From assembly GCF_900113245.1 (NCBI RefSeq), contig NZ_FOOQ01000001.1, positions 992,001 through 1,056,000 of the forward strand: a stretch of 64,000 nucleotides of DNA, in the 5' to 3' direction. Within the stretch, counting starts at the first letter, position 1; each line of letters begins with the position of its first letter. The stretch is from Halopelagius inordinatus (GTDB lineage: Archaea; Halobacteriota; Halobacteria; Halobacteriales; Haloferacaceae). Both the position numbers and the translations under genes were made by a program. Positions 49,376 through 58,207 of the stretch are shown here, one piece after another. The notes beneath the pieces are model-generated. The model searched no databases, had not been told where the DNA came from, and saw nothing but the letters and a program-made list of their open reading frames with translations.

Positions 49376-50863
49376 TCACTCGAACCGGAACGCCGGGCCG
49401 TCGTCCGAATCCTGCACTTCCACGCCGAGTGCGGTGAGTTCGTCGCGGAGTTCGTCCGCGCGTTCGTAGTTCCCCGCCTCGCGTTCCGCCTCGCGAACCG
49501 AGAGGACGAGTTCGACGAGGTCCTCGGCGACGGAGACGTCGCCGCCCTCGCCGCTATCGCCGAGAGAGAGGCCGAACACGTCGCCGCCGAGTTCGTCGAA
49601 CGTTTCGACCGCCTCGCGTAGCGCGCGGTAGTCGTACCGCTCTCTCTCGTCGAGGTGGCGGTTGACGGCCCGGACGAGTTCGAGAAGCGCCGCCATCGCC
49701 TCGCGCACGTTGAAGTCGTCGTTCATCGCCGCTCGGAAGTCGGTCCGGACGGTTTCGACCGCCTCGCGGAACTCGTCGTCTTCGACCGTCGCGTAGGCGT
49801 TCACGCCGTCGATGGCGTCGCGTGCGGCCTCGTAAGCCCGTTCGAGTCTCTCCCATCGCTCTCGGGCCTCCGCCATCTCGTCCTCGCCGAACGTCTGTTC
49901 GGACCCGTACGCAGTCGAGAGGTAGAACGTCCGAATCACGTCCACGCCGAACTCCGCGAGAGCGTCGTTCACGTAGAAGAAGTTCCCCAGAGACGAGGAC
50001 ATCTTGTCGCCTTCGGTCTGGAGTAAGCCGACGTGAAGCCAGTAGCGCGCGAACGTCTGGCCCGTCGCCGCCTCGCTTTGGGCCACCTCGTTCTCGTGGT
50101 GGGGAAAGACCAGGTCGCGGCCGCCGACGTGGATGTCTATGGTGTCGTCCAGATGCGTCATCGACATCGCGGAGCACTCGATGTGCCACCCCGGGCGGCC
50201 CTCGCCCCACGGCGACTCCCACGTGTCGCCGCACGGTTCGCTGACGGGGTCTAACCCGTCTGGACGGTGTTCGGCCACGTCGTCGGGGGCAACGGCACCC
50301 GCCTTCCAGAGGGCGAAGTCAGCCGGATTGCGCTTCTCGGAGCGTTCGTCCGCGGGGCCTTGGGACTCCATCTCCTCTACCTTCTGGTTCGAGAGTTTGC
50401 CGTAGTCGTCGAACGCCGAGACGTCGAAGTAGACGGACCCGTTCGACTCGTAGGCGTAGCCCTTCTCCATCAGGGTCTCGACGAGGTCGATTATCTGCGG
50501 AACGTGTTCCGAGACGCGGGGGTAGACTTCGGCGCGCTTGAGGTTCAGCCCGCGCATGTCGCGGATGACGTTCCCGGTGAACCGCTCTGCGACTTCGGAT
50601 TCGGTGTCTCCGAGTTCGTCGTCGCCGATTCTGGCGGCTATCTTCTCGTTCACGTCGGTGAAGTTCTCGACGTGGTGGACGTCGTACCCCTCGTGGTCCA
50701 GCCATCGGTGCATCACGTCGGCGTGCATCCAGAGGCGGGCGTGCCCGAGGTGCGCGTCGTCCGAGACCGTGAGCCCACAGACGTAGAGCAACACGTCGTC
50801 GCCTGTTCGTGGCTCGAACTCCTCGCGTTCGCCCGTCAGGGTGTTGGTCACGGACAGCGTCAT
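49376..50863 (-). CDS. cysS: cysteinyl-tRNA synthetase
   Basis: A 495-residue class I synthetase from ATG 50863 (MTLSVTNTLTGEREEFEPRT). The HIGH motif is HLGH (38-41), the KMSKS loop is KMSSS (287-291), and the zinc site uses Cys29, Cys230 and the HHENE segment (255-259). The C-terminal part is the DALR-type anticodon-binding helical domain. The longer frame to 51079 contains a repeat element and is not coding. It charges tRNA(Cys). Confidence 0.96.
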   Translation of the reverse strand: MTLSVTNTLTGEREEFEPRTGDDVLLYVCGLTVSDDAHLGHARLWMHADVMHRWLDHEGYDVHHVENFTDVNEKIAARIGDDELGDTESEVAERFTGNVIRDMRGLNLKRAEVYPRVSEHVPQIIDLVETLMEKGYAYESNGSVYFDVSAFDDYGKLSNQKVEEMESQGPADERSEKRNPADFALWKAGAVAPDDVAEHRPDGLDPVSEPCGDTWESPWGEGRPGWHIECSAMSMTHLDDTIDIHVGGRDLVFPHHENEVAQSEAATGQTFARYWLHVGLLQTEGDKMSSSLGNFFYVNDALAEFGVDVIRTFYLSTAYGSEQTFGEDEMAEARERWERLERAYEAARDAIDGVNAYATVEDDEFREAVETVRTDFRAAMNDDFNVREAMAALLELVRAVNRHLDERERYDYRALREAVETFDELGGDVFGLSLGDSGEGGDVSVAEDLVELVLSVREAEREAGNYERADELRDELTALGVEVQDSDDGPAFRFE

Positions 50864-50905
50864 CGTGCCGGGTTTGTCCGGGTTCGGTGTTGAATCCGTC
50901 GGAAG

Positions 50906-50930
50906 CGTTGCCGAACGAAGTGAGGCAACG
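50906..50930. repeat. copy B of the intergenic stem-loop repeat
   Basis: A perfect hairpin CGTTGCC (50906-50912), 11-base loop GAACGAAGTGA (50913-50923), GGCAACG (50924-50930), inside the 206-base gap between cysS and the GDPD gene. The flanking 50900-50944 matches 15017-15060 closely, including the terminal GAGCGGGG. Both copies lie 40-110 bases upstream of a minus-strand start. Confidence 0.6.
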
Positions 50931-51069
50931 AAACGTGAGCGGGGAGGAACGACCCGCGAACAGCGTGTTCGACCGCAGGGAGAACACGAAGAAGCGAACG
51001 GGGAACGAAGCGACCGGATTCCGACGGCCCCGTCGAAATTAGTTTCTCTCTGCCCCGCCTCCGTAGCCC

Positions 51070-51687
51070 GTGCTTCCAATCATCGGGCATCGAGGCCGAC
51101 GGCGGGTGGCGGCCGAGAACACGATACGGTCCTTCGAGGCGGCGGCGAACTGGGGAGCGGACGGCGTCGAGTTCGACGTTCGGCGGACGCGCGACGACGA
51201 GTTGGTCGTCGTCCACGACGCGACGGTCGACAGAACGACGACCGGCGACGGCCGCGTCGACCGACTCTCGCTCGCGGAGATACAGTCTCTCACCACCGGC
51301 GACGGTGAGACCGTTCCCACCCTCGAACAGTCGCTGTCGGCCATCGGCGAGACGGCGCTCGAAATCTGGATCGACCTGAAGGACCCCGACCTCGTCGACG
51401 ACGTGGTGAGCGCGGTCACGCGCCACGGACTGGCGGAGCGAAGCGTCGTTTTCGCCGGTCAGAAATTCGCCGACGACATCCCGAGGCGTGCGCACGACGC
51501 CGGTATCCGAGCAGGAATCACGATCGGACCCGCGCTAGCCGGACGGTACGGCCCCGCCGACCCCTTCGCAGTCATCGAGACGTTGGACGCCGACGCTCTC
51601 TTGGTGACCGCCGAGGCGGTCACGGACGCCCTACTCCGGGAGGCGATAGACGGAGACGTCCACACCGGCCTGCTCGTCGACTGCTGA
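51070..51687 (+). CDS. glycerophosphodiester phosphodiesterase family protein
   Basis: A 205-residue TIM-barrel phosphodiesterase starting at GTG 51070 (read as MLPIIGHRGRRRVAAENTIR). The catalytic GHRG and ENT (Glu16) appear near the N-terminus, with GVEFDVRRTRDDELVVVHDAT carrying the Glu/Asp metal ligands and His. IDLKDPDLVDDV supplies the later ligand region. It hydrolyses glycerophosphodiesters to glycerol-3-phosphate (or glycerol-1-phosphate derivatives in archaea). It is slightly shorter than typical GDPDs. Confidence 0.93.
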   Translation: MLPIIGHRGRRRVAAENTIRSFEAAANWGADGVEFDVRRTRDDELVVVHDATVDRTTTGDGRVDRLSLAEIQSLTTGDGETVPTLEQSLSAIGETALEIWIDLKDPDLVDDVVSAVTRHGLAERSVVFAGQKFADDIPRRAHDAGIRAGITIGPALAGRYGPADPFAVIETLDADALLVTAEAVTDALLREAIDGDVHTGLLVDC

Positions 51688-51797
51688 ACCGGCGACGCGA
51701 GCGAGGTGCGAGGGCTTGGGTTCCGACCCGTTCGGCACCCGACAGAAGACGGACGGAACGCCGAGGCGGTGAGAGAACGCTGCGAGACGACCGCGGC

Positions 51798-52301
51798 CTA
51801 TCGAACCATCCCCTCAAGCGAATCCTCCACGAGTCGAAGCGCAGTCGCGCCCTGCCGACGCGGGACGACGACGGCGAGTTCGCCGGCGGCGACGCCCGCG
51901 GCGTCCACGAGAACGTCCTCGGCCGCGAGGCGGTCCACGACGGCAGAGAGGGCGCGCGCGTCCACGTCGCCCGTCGCGACGAGTGCCGTCATCGGCCCGT
52001 CCGCGGCGACCATCTCGACGCCGCCGACGGTCACCACCCTGTCGTCGTCGGGCGAGGCGTCCACGTCCTCGCCCGCGAGTCCGACACCGCTTCGCATCCG
52101 CACCGTCGCGTCGCGGCGGTCCGTCGTCAGGTCGGGCAGGTCGTCGGCGAACCGGCGGAGAGCCGTCGCGACGGAGTCCGTATCTCCTTCGACGCCGAGC
52201 GATTCGGCGGCGGCGGTGTAGTTGACGACGCCCGCGCGGAGGGCAGATAGTAGATAGGGGCGCTCTCGGACGGCGTCGCGCGTCTCTGCGGCGAGTGACA
52301 T
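51798..52301 (-). CDS. haloarchaeal conserved protein (DUF7523-like)
   Basis: A 167-residue protein starting MSLAAETRDAVRERPYLLSA. Its N-terminal half (1-75) is helical with LRAGVVNYTAAAESLGVEGDTDSVATALRRF, resembling a small DNA-binding or dimerisation unit. The C-terminal half (about 85-160) looks ACT-like, with VVTVGGVEMVAADGPMTALVATGDVDARAL. A ligand-sensing regulator is a possibility by this layout. No function is established. Confidence 0.8.
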   Translation of the reverse strand: MSLAAETRDAVRERPYLLSALRAGVVNYTAAAESLGVEGDTDSVATALRRFADDLPDLTTDRRDATVRMRSGVGLAGEDVDASPDDDRVVTVGGVEMVAADGPMTALVATGDVDARALSAVVDRLAAEDVLVDAAGVAAGELAVVVPRRQGATALRLVEDSLEGMVR

Positions 52302-52427
52302 ACGAGGGAGGTAGCGAGACGGAAAGAAAAATCCCGCGGCGGTCGGTGCGAACTCCGCCTTCCGAAAGACGAAGATTCCTTTCCGTGATGCGAAGTCCCT
52401 AAGAGGTTGCTGTCGCTACCTACTCGT

Positions 52428-53303
52428 ATGCAAGCGCTGGTCATCGTGGCGCACGGGTCGCATCTGAACCCGGATTCGAGTGCGCCGACGGAGAGTCACG
52501 CGGACACCATCCGCGCGACGGGCGCGTTCGACGAGGTGAAGACGGGCTTTTGGAAGGAGGAACCCTCCCTCCGAGAGGTTCTTCGGACGGTCGAATCCGA
52601 GGAGGTGTACGTCGTCCCGCTTTTCGTCAGCGAGGGCTACTTCACGGAACAGGTCATCCCGCGGGAACTCCGCTTGGAGGGGTGGGACGTCTCCGAGTGG
52701 AACTCCGACGGGTTGGACGCCGACACGGCGACGCTGAAAGCCTCGGACACCGGCCAAACCGTCCACTACTGCGGTCCGGTCGGCACGCACGAGGCGATGA
52801 CCGACGTTCTCGTCCGCCGCGCGGAGACGGTGACGGGCGACCCGGACGTGGGTCCGGGGTTCGGACTCGCCGTCGTCGGCCACGGGACAGAACGGAACGA
52901 AAACTCCGCGAAGGCCATCGAGTACCACGCCGAACGCGTCCGCGAGATGGACCGTTTCGACGAGGTACAGGCCCTCTACATGGACGAAGAACCGGAGGTG
53001 GACGACGTGACCGACTACTTCGACGCAGACGACGTGGTGGTCGTCCCGCTGTTTATCGCCGACGGCTTCCACACCCAAGAGGACATCCCCGAGGACGTGG
53101 GCCTCACCGACGACTACCGGACGGGGTACGACGTGCCCGCCGAGGTGGACGGCCACCGCATCTGGTACGCCGGTGCGGTCGGTACCGAGGGCCTCATGGC
53201 CGACGTCGTCCTCGAACGCGCCGCCGACGCCGGTGCGGACATCGAAGACGCCATCGCGACCGTTCGCCAACAGACGCGGGAGACGCCGACGGCGGGTGAC
53301 TGA
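52428..53303 (+). CDS. cbiX: CbiX/SirB-type chelatase, two-domain
   Basis: A 291-residue protein starting at ATG 52428 (MQALVIVAHGSHLNPDSSAP). Two CbiX/SirB repeats are visible: the first with IVAHGSH (His9) and VYVVPLFVSEGYFTEQVIP, the second with VVGHGTERNENSAKAIEYHA and VVVPLFIADGFHTQEDIPE. Such duplicated CbiX proteins insert Co2+ or Fe2+ into sirohydrochlorin on the anaerobic cobalamin or siroheme pathway. It is followed 1 base later by a Cys-rich DR2241-family gene. Confidence 0.92.
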   Translation: MQALVIVAHGSHLNPDSSAPTESHADTIRATGAFDEVKTGFWKEEPSLREVLRTVESEEVYVVPLFVSEGYFTEQVIPRELRLEGWDVSEWNSDGLDADTATLKASDTGQTVHYCGPVGTHEAMTDVLVRRAETVTGDPDVGPGFGLAVVGHGTERNENSAKAIEYHAERVREMDRFDEVQALYMDEEPEVDDVTDYFDADDVVVVPLFIADGFHTQEDIPEDVGLTDDYRTGYDVPAEVDGHRIWYAGAVGTEGLMADVVLERAADAGADIEDAIATVRQQTRETPTAGD

Positions 53304-53304
53304 G

Positions 53305-54417
53305 ATGGAGACAGCACAGGTAGACAGCCTCCTCGCCCGCGCCGACGACGAACCGGTCGAGTTCGACGGATTGTTCGCCGCCCGGGAGGCGGACGGGTAC
53401 GCGCTACGGACGCCGGAGACGGAACGCGACGGTCTCTCCGAATCCGCCCTCCGGGAGGCCGCCGCCGACGCCGAACCGTACGTGACGAACTGGTACTACT
53501 GGGAGATGGACGTGGGACACCGCGGACGGCACCGCCGCGCGTTCCTGCGGAAACTGGAGGCCGCCGACGACCGAACCGTCCCCGAACGCTACGACGACCT
53601 GCGGGAGGGACTGCGCACCGAGTGGGGCCAACTCCGCATCACGGCGACCCTCGGAGACGACGGCAGACGGCGGTACGAACTCAGACACGAGGCCGACGAG
53701 GGTGCGGACCGCTCGGAACTGGACGAACACGCCGACCCCCTCGACGCCCGGGAACTCGCCACGTACGACGAGAGAGGGCGCTACAGACCGCTGAAGACGG
53801 CCCCGACGCTGGCCGACGGATGGGTGTTCCCCGGGTTGGACGGCCGCGACTTGGCGGAAGCGGTCGACACCTTCTATCCGGCGACCATCGCGAACTGGAA
53901 CCTCGAACGCGAGGGCGAACTCGACGTCTCCCACTGGGAGGAGACGATGGGTCGGCAGACGGGCATCTACAGCGTCATCGACACGTGGAATCGAGGCGAG
54001 GGCCACGAACACGTGAACTGGGTCGCAGAGACCTGCTGTGACGACTCGCAGTGTCTCAAACGGAGAGAGTGGCAGTACGACGAGGAGACCGAACTCGACG
54101 TCGACGGCGGAGACGGCGCGTTCCCCTGCCGAGAGCCGTGTTCGTTGGTCGTCGCCGCGTCTCGAAAGTGGACCCGACTCGAAGGCGAGGAGTCTCGGAC
54201 CTACGAGTTCGAACTCACGCCCTCGGAGAAAGAACAGGTCGAAGAGATAATCGACGCCGTCGCGGACGGCCGTATCGACGATATCCGGGAGGCGGACGTC
54301 TACGAGGGCGCAAACCGGTACCGCACGCGGTTCCTGCGCGCAAAGCGATTCGACGACGACGGCAACCTCTCCGGCACGCCGACGAATCCCGACGAACAGG
54401 CCCGCGGCGACGACTGA
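53305..54417 (+). CDS. DR2241-family Cys-rich (probably Fe-S) protein
   Basis: A 370-residue soluble protein beginning METAQVDSLLARADDEPVEF. Cysteines cluster at positions 244-245 and 250 (ETCCDDSQC) and 275 and 279 (FPCREPC), enough for a 4Fe-4S cluster. The rest is mixed alpha/beta, with WYYWEMDVGHRGRHRRAFLRKLE and YPATIANWNLEREGELDVSHW segments, and no membrane helices. It follows cbiX with one base of spacing, the usual arrangement, so it probably works with the chelatase, perhaps in metal delivery or redox. The exact role is unknown. Confidence 0.83.
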   Translation: METAQVDSLLARADDEPVEFDGLFAAREADGYALRTPETERDGLSESALREAAADAEPYVTNWYYWEMDVGHRGRHRRAFLRKLEAADDRTVPERYDDLREGLRTEWGQLRITATLGDDGRRRYELRHEADEGADRSELDEHADPLDARELATYDERGRYRPLKTAPTLADGWVFPGLDGRDLAEAVDTFYPATIANWNLEREGELDVSHWEETMGRQTGIYSVIDTWNRGEGHEHVNWVAETCCDDSQCLKRREWQYDEETELDVDGGDGAFPCREPCSLVVAASRKWTRLEGEESRTYEFELTPSEKEQVEEIIDAVADGRIDDIREADVYEGANRYRTRFLRAKRFDDDGNLSGTPTNPDEQARGDD

Positions 54418-54442
54418 GTCGGTCAGACCCCGACTGCCGCGG

Positions 54443-55141
54443 TCACTGCTCTCGGTGCCGAACGGGCTCGTCGGGGGATGAGTCCCCTCCGAGAGCCGTC
54501 TCGACGAGTTTCTCGACCCCCGCGCGGACGCGCTTCGAGACGGCCTGCGGAGTGACGCCCAACTCCGCTGCGAGTTCGTCGAGAGAGGTGCGACTGGGCG
54601 TCTCGAAATACCCGCGGCGGGCCGCGAGCGCCACCGCCTCGCGTTGTTTCCCGGTGAGTCGGTACTCGGAGAGTTCGGGGTCCGCTTCCGAGCGGATGCG
54701 CTCTATCTCGACGTCGGCGCCCGACCCGCAGACGGTCGCTCTCAGCGCCTGAAGCGCGTCGAAGGACGGGAACCGAGCTTCGATGTGGGCCCCGCGAACC
54801 GACCGCGACGACTCGAGGACGGTCACGTCGTTGTCGCGGAAGAACAGATAGAGCATCGTCCAGTCGGACGGTACCGGTTCGGTGACGATTCGATAGAGGC
54901 GGCGGTCGCCGACGTCCGCGAGTTCACGGAACTCGCCCACGGTCGGGTCGTCCGCCAACGCGAGTTCGTGCGCGTCGAAGTCGCCGGTGGTCACCCACCA
55001 GAAGAACACGTACCGCCTCTCCCCGGAGTCGCCTTCGAGGAAGTGGTAGTTTTCGACCGTGCTGTGCGCGTCGGGCACCGCCTCGAACGTCTTCTGAAAC
55101 AACGGCGGGTTACAGACGGTTACCGTCGCGACGAAACTCAC
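54443..55141 (-). CDS. bacterio-opsin-activator-like HTH_10 regulator
   Basis: A 232-residue regulator. Residues about 1-145 form the sensory N-terminal module found in Bat-like proteins, with FFWWVTTGDFDAHELALADDPTVGEF and a GAHIEARFPSFDALQAL end. Residues 160-215 form the HTH_10 DNA-binding domain: LTGKQREAVALAARRGYFETPSRTSLDELAAELGVTPQAVSKRVRAG. Such proteins activate or repress haloarchaeal genes in response to stress, light or oxygen. No target is suggested by context. Confidence 0.93.
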   Translation of the reverse strand: MSFVATVTVCNPPLFQKTFEAVPDAHSTVENYHFLEGDSGERRYVFFWWVTTGDFDAHELALADDPTVGEFRELADVGDRRLYRIVTEPVPSDWTMLYLFFRDNDVTVLESSRSVRGAHIEARFPSFDALQALRATVCGSGADVEIERIRSEADPELSEYRLTGKQREAVALAARRGYFETPSRTSLDELAAELGVTPQAVSKRVRAGVEKLVETALGGDSSPDEPVRHREQ

Positions 55142-55218
55142 TGTCGACCCCGAAGGGCCCGCGAAGCATGAACGCTGTTCAGTGAATCGAGAACGTCCCC
55201 CGGTTCGTCACATCGGCG

Positions 55219-55797
55219 TCAGCGCACCAGAAGCATCGTAGCCACGAGCATCGCGCCGATGACGACGCCGACGCCGAGGACGAGAGCGGTGCTCTCGACT
55301 GTGGCGACGACCACCGCGGCGACCAGAAGCGAGACGAAGACGAGGCCGGCGAACGGGACGACCCTGCGCGAGGGGACCGGAAGCGACTCCACGAACTCTT
55401 CGAGGGGCGAAGGGTCGGGTTCTCGGCGCGGCGGCCGGGCGAACTCCTCGTCGACCGCTATCTCCGACTGCGGGGCCGACTCGGACTCCAGCGTCACCCG
55501 AACGTGCGCTTCCTCCGCGCCGTACCCGGTGACGATTCGAAGCGTCCCCGTCACCGGTTCGTCCGGAACGGAGGCGTATATCTGCACGCGTTCCGTGCTC
55601 TCGCCTTCGACGAAGTGGTTGCCGCTTTCGAGTCGCGCGACCGACGAGAGTGCGTCATCGAGATGGACGTGTACGTGGACCGCCGCCCCGGCGTTGTCGA
55701 GGACGACCGCGAAGGGGCCGTCGGACTCGAACGCCGCCGGGGCGACGATGGTGTGGAGACCGTCTCCGTTCAGTTCGACTCTCAGCGACTCTGACAC
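55219..55797 (-). CDS. haloarchaeal membrane protein (DUF7524-like)
   Basis: A 192-residue protein. The N-terminal 110 residues form a beta-sandwich-like domain with AVVLDNAGAAVHVHVHLDDALS, where the His-rich VHVHVHL strand might bind metal. Residues about 112-145 are an acidic linker, and two membrane helices (about 148-168, 172-190) end the protein. The long exposed domain before a C-terminal anchor implies an unusual orientation, with the N-domain in the cytosol or folded before insertion. No function is recognised. Confidence 0.8.
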   Translation of the reverse strand: MSESLRVELNGDGLHTIVAPAAFESDGPFAVVLDNAGAAVHVHVHLDDALSSVARLESGNHFVEGESTERVQIYASVPDEPVTGTLRIVTGYGAEEAHVRVTLESESAPQSEIAVDEEFARPPRREPDPSPLEEFVESLPVPSRRVVPFAGLVFVSLLVAAVVVATVESTALVLGVGVVIGAMLVATMLLVR

Positions 55798-55840
55798 GGT
55801 GTGAACCTCTCGGTGGGTAGTGAAAAACGTTCAGGTCTTG

Positions 55841-56026
55841 TTAGTCGTCTCGCATGTCCGGCGGAAGCAGGTTCGGGATGCCGTCCTCGATGGGGTACAC
55901 CTCTCCCGTGACCGTCCCGACGAGGCGACCTTCGAGTATCTCGTCGCCGTCGCGTTCGTCGACCTCCAGTTCGAGGTCGCTCTTGTCGAGCGGATCACAG
56001 AGGATGTCCATCAGAGATTCCTTCAT
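55841..56026 (-). CDS. Trm112-family methyltransferase activator
   Basis: A 61-residue protein starting MKESLMDILCDPLDKSDLEL, the classic Trm112 start with one Cys retained (Cys10 in ILCDPLDK). The C-terminal part is GTVTGEVYPIEDGIPNLLPPDMR, the YPIxDGIPxLLP signature. Typical Trm112 zinc fingers have four cysteines; here the others are missing, as often in haloarchaea. It probably stabilises several rRNA/tRNA and protein methyltransferases. Confidence 0.93.
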   Translation of the reverse strand: MKESLMDILCDPLDKSDLELEVDERDGDEILEGRLVGTVTGEVYPIEDGIPNLLPPDMRDD

Positions 56027-56112
56027 CGTGCGACGGATGGACCGGCCGAAACAAAAGGGTACGGATTCGCGGCGATACGACGGCCGGGCGGGCGGGCGAT
56101 TCGGCCGACGAC

Positions 56113-57450
56113 TCAGCCGTCGTTCTCGAACGGGTTCACGAGTTCGACGGTCTCGGCTCGGTCGGGGCCGACGCCGACGGCGTAGACGGGGACGCCCATC
56201 TCCTCGGTCAGGTAGTCGAGATACGCTCGGCCGTTCTCGGGGATGGCTTCGTACCCCTCCGCCGCGACGTCAGCCCAATCGACCTCCGGCCACGGTTCGA
56301 ACTCGCGGAGAGTCGGTTCGCATTCGGCCCACCGTTCGGTCGTCGCGGGCATCGTCAGCAGTTCCTCGCCGTCTAACTGGTACGAGTGACCCACTTTCAC
56401 CTCGTCGAGTCCGGCGAGGACGTCGAGGTGGTTCACCGCGATGCCCGTGAACCCGCTGACGCGCGCGGCGTGGCGGAGCATCGGCATGTCGAGCCAACCG
56501 ATGCGGCGCGGGCGTCCGGTGACGGTACCGAACTCGCCGCCCTTCTCGCGGATGACGTCCGCGAGTTCCTCCTCTCGGTCGTCGTCTTTCAGTTCGGTGG
56601 GCATCGGTCCCTCGCCGACCCGCGAGAGGTACGCCTTGACGATGCCGACGACTTCGCCCCGGCCGACGACGGTCGGACCGACGCCGGTGCCCGTGGACGC
56701 GCCGCCCGCGGTCGGATTCGAGGACGTGACGTACGGGTAGCTCCCGTGGTCGATGTCGATGAGCGTTCCCTGCGCGCCCTCGAACATCAGGTTCTCGCCG
56801 TCGTCGTGGCGTTCCGCGAGGAAGTCGCCGCAGCGTACGGTCATGTTCTCCGCTCTGAGGCGTTCGCCGACTTCGACGAACTCCTCGAAGAGGGCCTCGA
56901 CGTCGCACTCCTCGCCCGCTTCGAGGTCGTAGACGTTCTCGATGACCGCTCGCTTTTGCGGGACGACGTACTCGAGACGCTGTCGGAGCACCTCGGGGTC
57001 CAGAAGGTCGCCGACGCGGATGCCGCGGCGTCCCACCTTGTCCTCGTACGTCGGACCGATACCGCGACCCGTCGTCCCGACGGTCATGTCGGAGTCGGCT
57101 TTCGCCTCCTCTTCGATGCCGTCGAGGCGGCGGTGGTACGGCATGATGACGTGCGCTCGGCGCGCGACGCGAACGTCCGGGTCGAGTCCGCGTTCGCGGA
57201 GCGTGTCTATCTCCGAAAACAGCGTCCGGGGGTTGACGACGCATCCGTTGCCCAGAACGCCGATTTTCCCCCGAACCGCTCCGCTCGGAACGAGCGATAG
57301 TTTGTACTCTGTGCCGTCTTCGACGACGGTGTGGCCCGCGTTGTCTCCGCCCTGATAGCGGGCGACGACGTCGGCGTCTCCGCCCCAGAGGTCGACGAGC
57401 GCTCCTTTGCCCTCGTCGCCGAGTTGGGAGCCGACGATTGTGACGGTCAT
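56113..57450 (-). CDS. purA: adenylosuccinate synthetase
   Basis: A 445-residue GTP-dependent enzyme that adds Asp to IMP. The start is ATG 57450 (MTVTIVGSQLGDEGKGALVD), not the ORF start at 57510. The P-loop-like GDEGKG (11-16, catalytic Asp12) and GGDNAGHTV with the catalytic His, plus TTGRGIGPTYEDKVGRRGIR and the Thr/Gly-rich VTSSNPTAGGASTGTGVGP, are diagnostic. It is divergent from a winged-helix regulator, and shares purine biosynthesis with purK and purE some 36 kb away. Confidence 0.96.
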   Translation of the reverse strand: MTVTIVGSQLGDEGKGALVDLWGGDADVVARYQGGDNAGHTVVEDGTEYKLSLVPSGAVRGKIGVLGNGCVVNPRTLFSEIDTLRERGLDPDVRVARRAHVIMPYHRRLDGIEEEAKADSDMTVGTTGRGIGPTYEDKVGRRGIRVGDLLDPEVLRQRLEYVVPQKRAVIENVYDLEAGEECDVEALFEEFVEVGERLRAENMTVRCGDFLAERHDDGENLMFEGAQGTLIDIDHGSYPYVTSSNPTAGGASTGTGVGPTVVGRGEVVGIVKAYLSRVGEGPMPTELKDDDREEELADVIREKGGEFGTVTGRPRRIGWLDMPMLRHAARVSGFTGIAVNHLDVLAGLDEVKVGHSYQLDGEELLTMPATTERWAECEPTLREFEPWPEVDWADVAAEGYEAIPENGRAYLDYLTEEMGVPVYAVGVGPDRAETVELVNPFENDG

Positions 57451-57656
57451 GGTCGGCGGTTCATCTCCCCTGATTAAACAGATTACGGTCCTGTACCGAG
57501 AGATATGCACGAACGTGCGGCTGCCTCGGACTCGGACGACGCCGCTACACAGTTCTGTGCATCACCCCGCGAGAAGCGTACCCAAACCGTTATCTACGTC
57601 TCACACGAAACGAAAGTCGCCGCGTGCGTCTCTATCGACGAGCTAGAGAGGGTAAC

Positions 57657-57664
57657 TTTTAAAA
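57657..57664 (+). promoter_or_regulatory. TATA box that sets the regulator start at 57691
   Basis: TTTTAAAA lies 27-34 bases before ATG 57691. The in-frame ORF back to 57505 would run through this element and so is not expected to be coding. Confidence 0.6.
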
Positions 57665-57690
57665 CGTGGCAAGACAAGTTAACAAATGCC

Positions 57691-57996
57691 ATGATAGACC
57701 GACTGGAGAAGGAAGTGGACATGTTGGAGCGGCACCTGCAGGTTTTGAAGATGGTCATCGAGAGCGAGCCGATCGGTATCGTCAAGATGTCTAACGAGAC
57801 CGGCTACCCGCACCACAAGGTCCGCTACTCCCTCCGCGTCCTCGAAGAAGAGAACCTCATCGAACCGTCGAGTCAAGGCGCAATCACGACGGAACGGACG
57901 GCCGAGTTCGTCGACGAACTCGACGAGAAACTCGACGAAATCGTCGACAAACTCGACTCGATGAAAATCGAGGAAGCCGCCGAGATAGAAGGCTAA
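57691..57996 (+). CDS. small winged-helix/coiled-coil transcriptional regulator
   Basis: A 101-residue protein starting MIDRLEKEVDMLERHLQVLK. Residues 1-25 form a coiled coil. The winged helix (25-65) has PIGIVKMSNETGYPHHKVRYSLRVLEEENLIEPSSQGAITT. The C-terminal part (70-101) is a second acidic coiled coil with TAEFVDELDEKLDEIVDKLDSM. This haloarchaeal type is probably a dimeric regulator. It is divergent from purA, with a shared 240-base upstream region; control of purA is inference. Confidence 0.88.
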   Translation: MIDRLEKEVDMLERHLQVLKMVIESEPIGIVKMSNETGYPHHKVRYSLRVLEEENLIEPSSQGAITTERTAEFVDELDEKLDEIVDKLDSMKIEEAAEIEG

Positions 57997-58133
57997 TCCG
58001 AATTCTGCCGTCACGGAGTGCGCCGCGTGACGCCTCCGTACAGCGCACGCGCCGCGGGTCCTCGACCATCTCTCTTTTCGACGGCCGACGCCCGCCGCGC
58101 GATCGGGGCACCCCCCGGACTGACCATCGACTC

Positions 58134-58157
58134 CGCGAGCGAGAGCGACCGCTCGCG
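58134..58157. other. strong hairpin between convergent genes
   Basis: CGCGAGCG (58134-58141), 8-base spacer, CGCTCGCG (58150-58157). It sits between the regulator stop and the end of the coiled-coil gene, and may mark a bidirectional 3'-end structure. Confidence 0.4.
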
Positions 58158-58175
58158 TCTGTGAGTCGCGACCCG

Positions 58176-58181
58176 AAAAAA
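58176..58181 (-). terminator. T-tract after the coiled-coil gene
   Basis: Six T on the minus strand, 27-32 bases after the stop at 58208. It could serve as the archaeal terminator for the large gene. Confidence 0.4.
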
Positions 58182-58207
58182 CCGACCGGCGCGCGGTTCG
58201 CCCGCCC

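Noticed and set aside
50864-51079. 72-residue N-terminal extension of CysS
   Set aside because: It translates the stem-loop repeat and has no synthetase similarity; the canonical CysS start is at 50863.
57505-57690. 62-codon N-terminal extension of the winged-helix regulator
   Set aside because: The region contains the TTTTAAAA promoter element 27-34 bases before ATG 57691 and is not protein-like.
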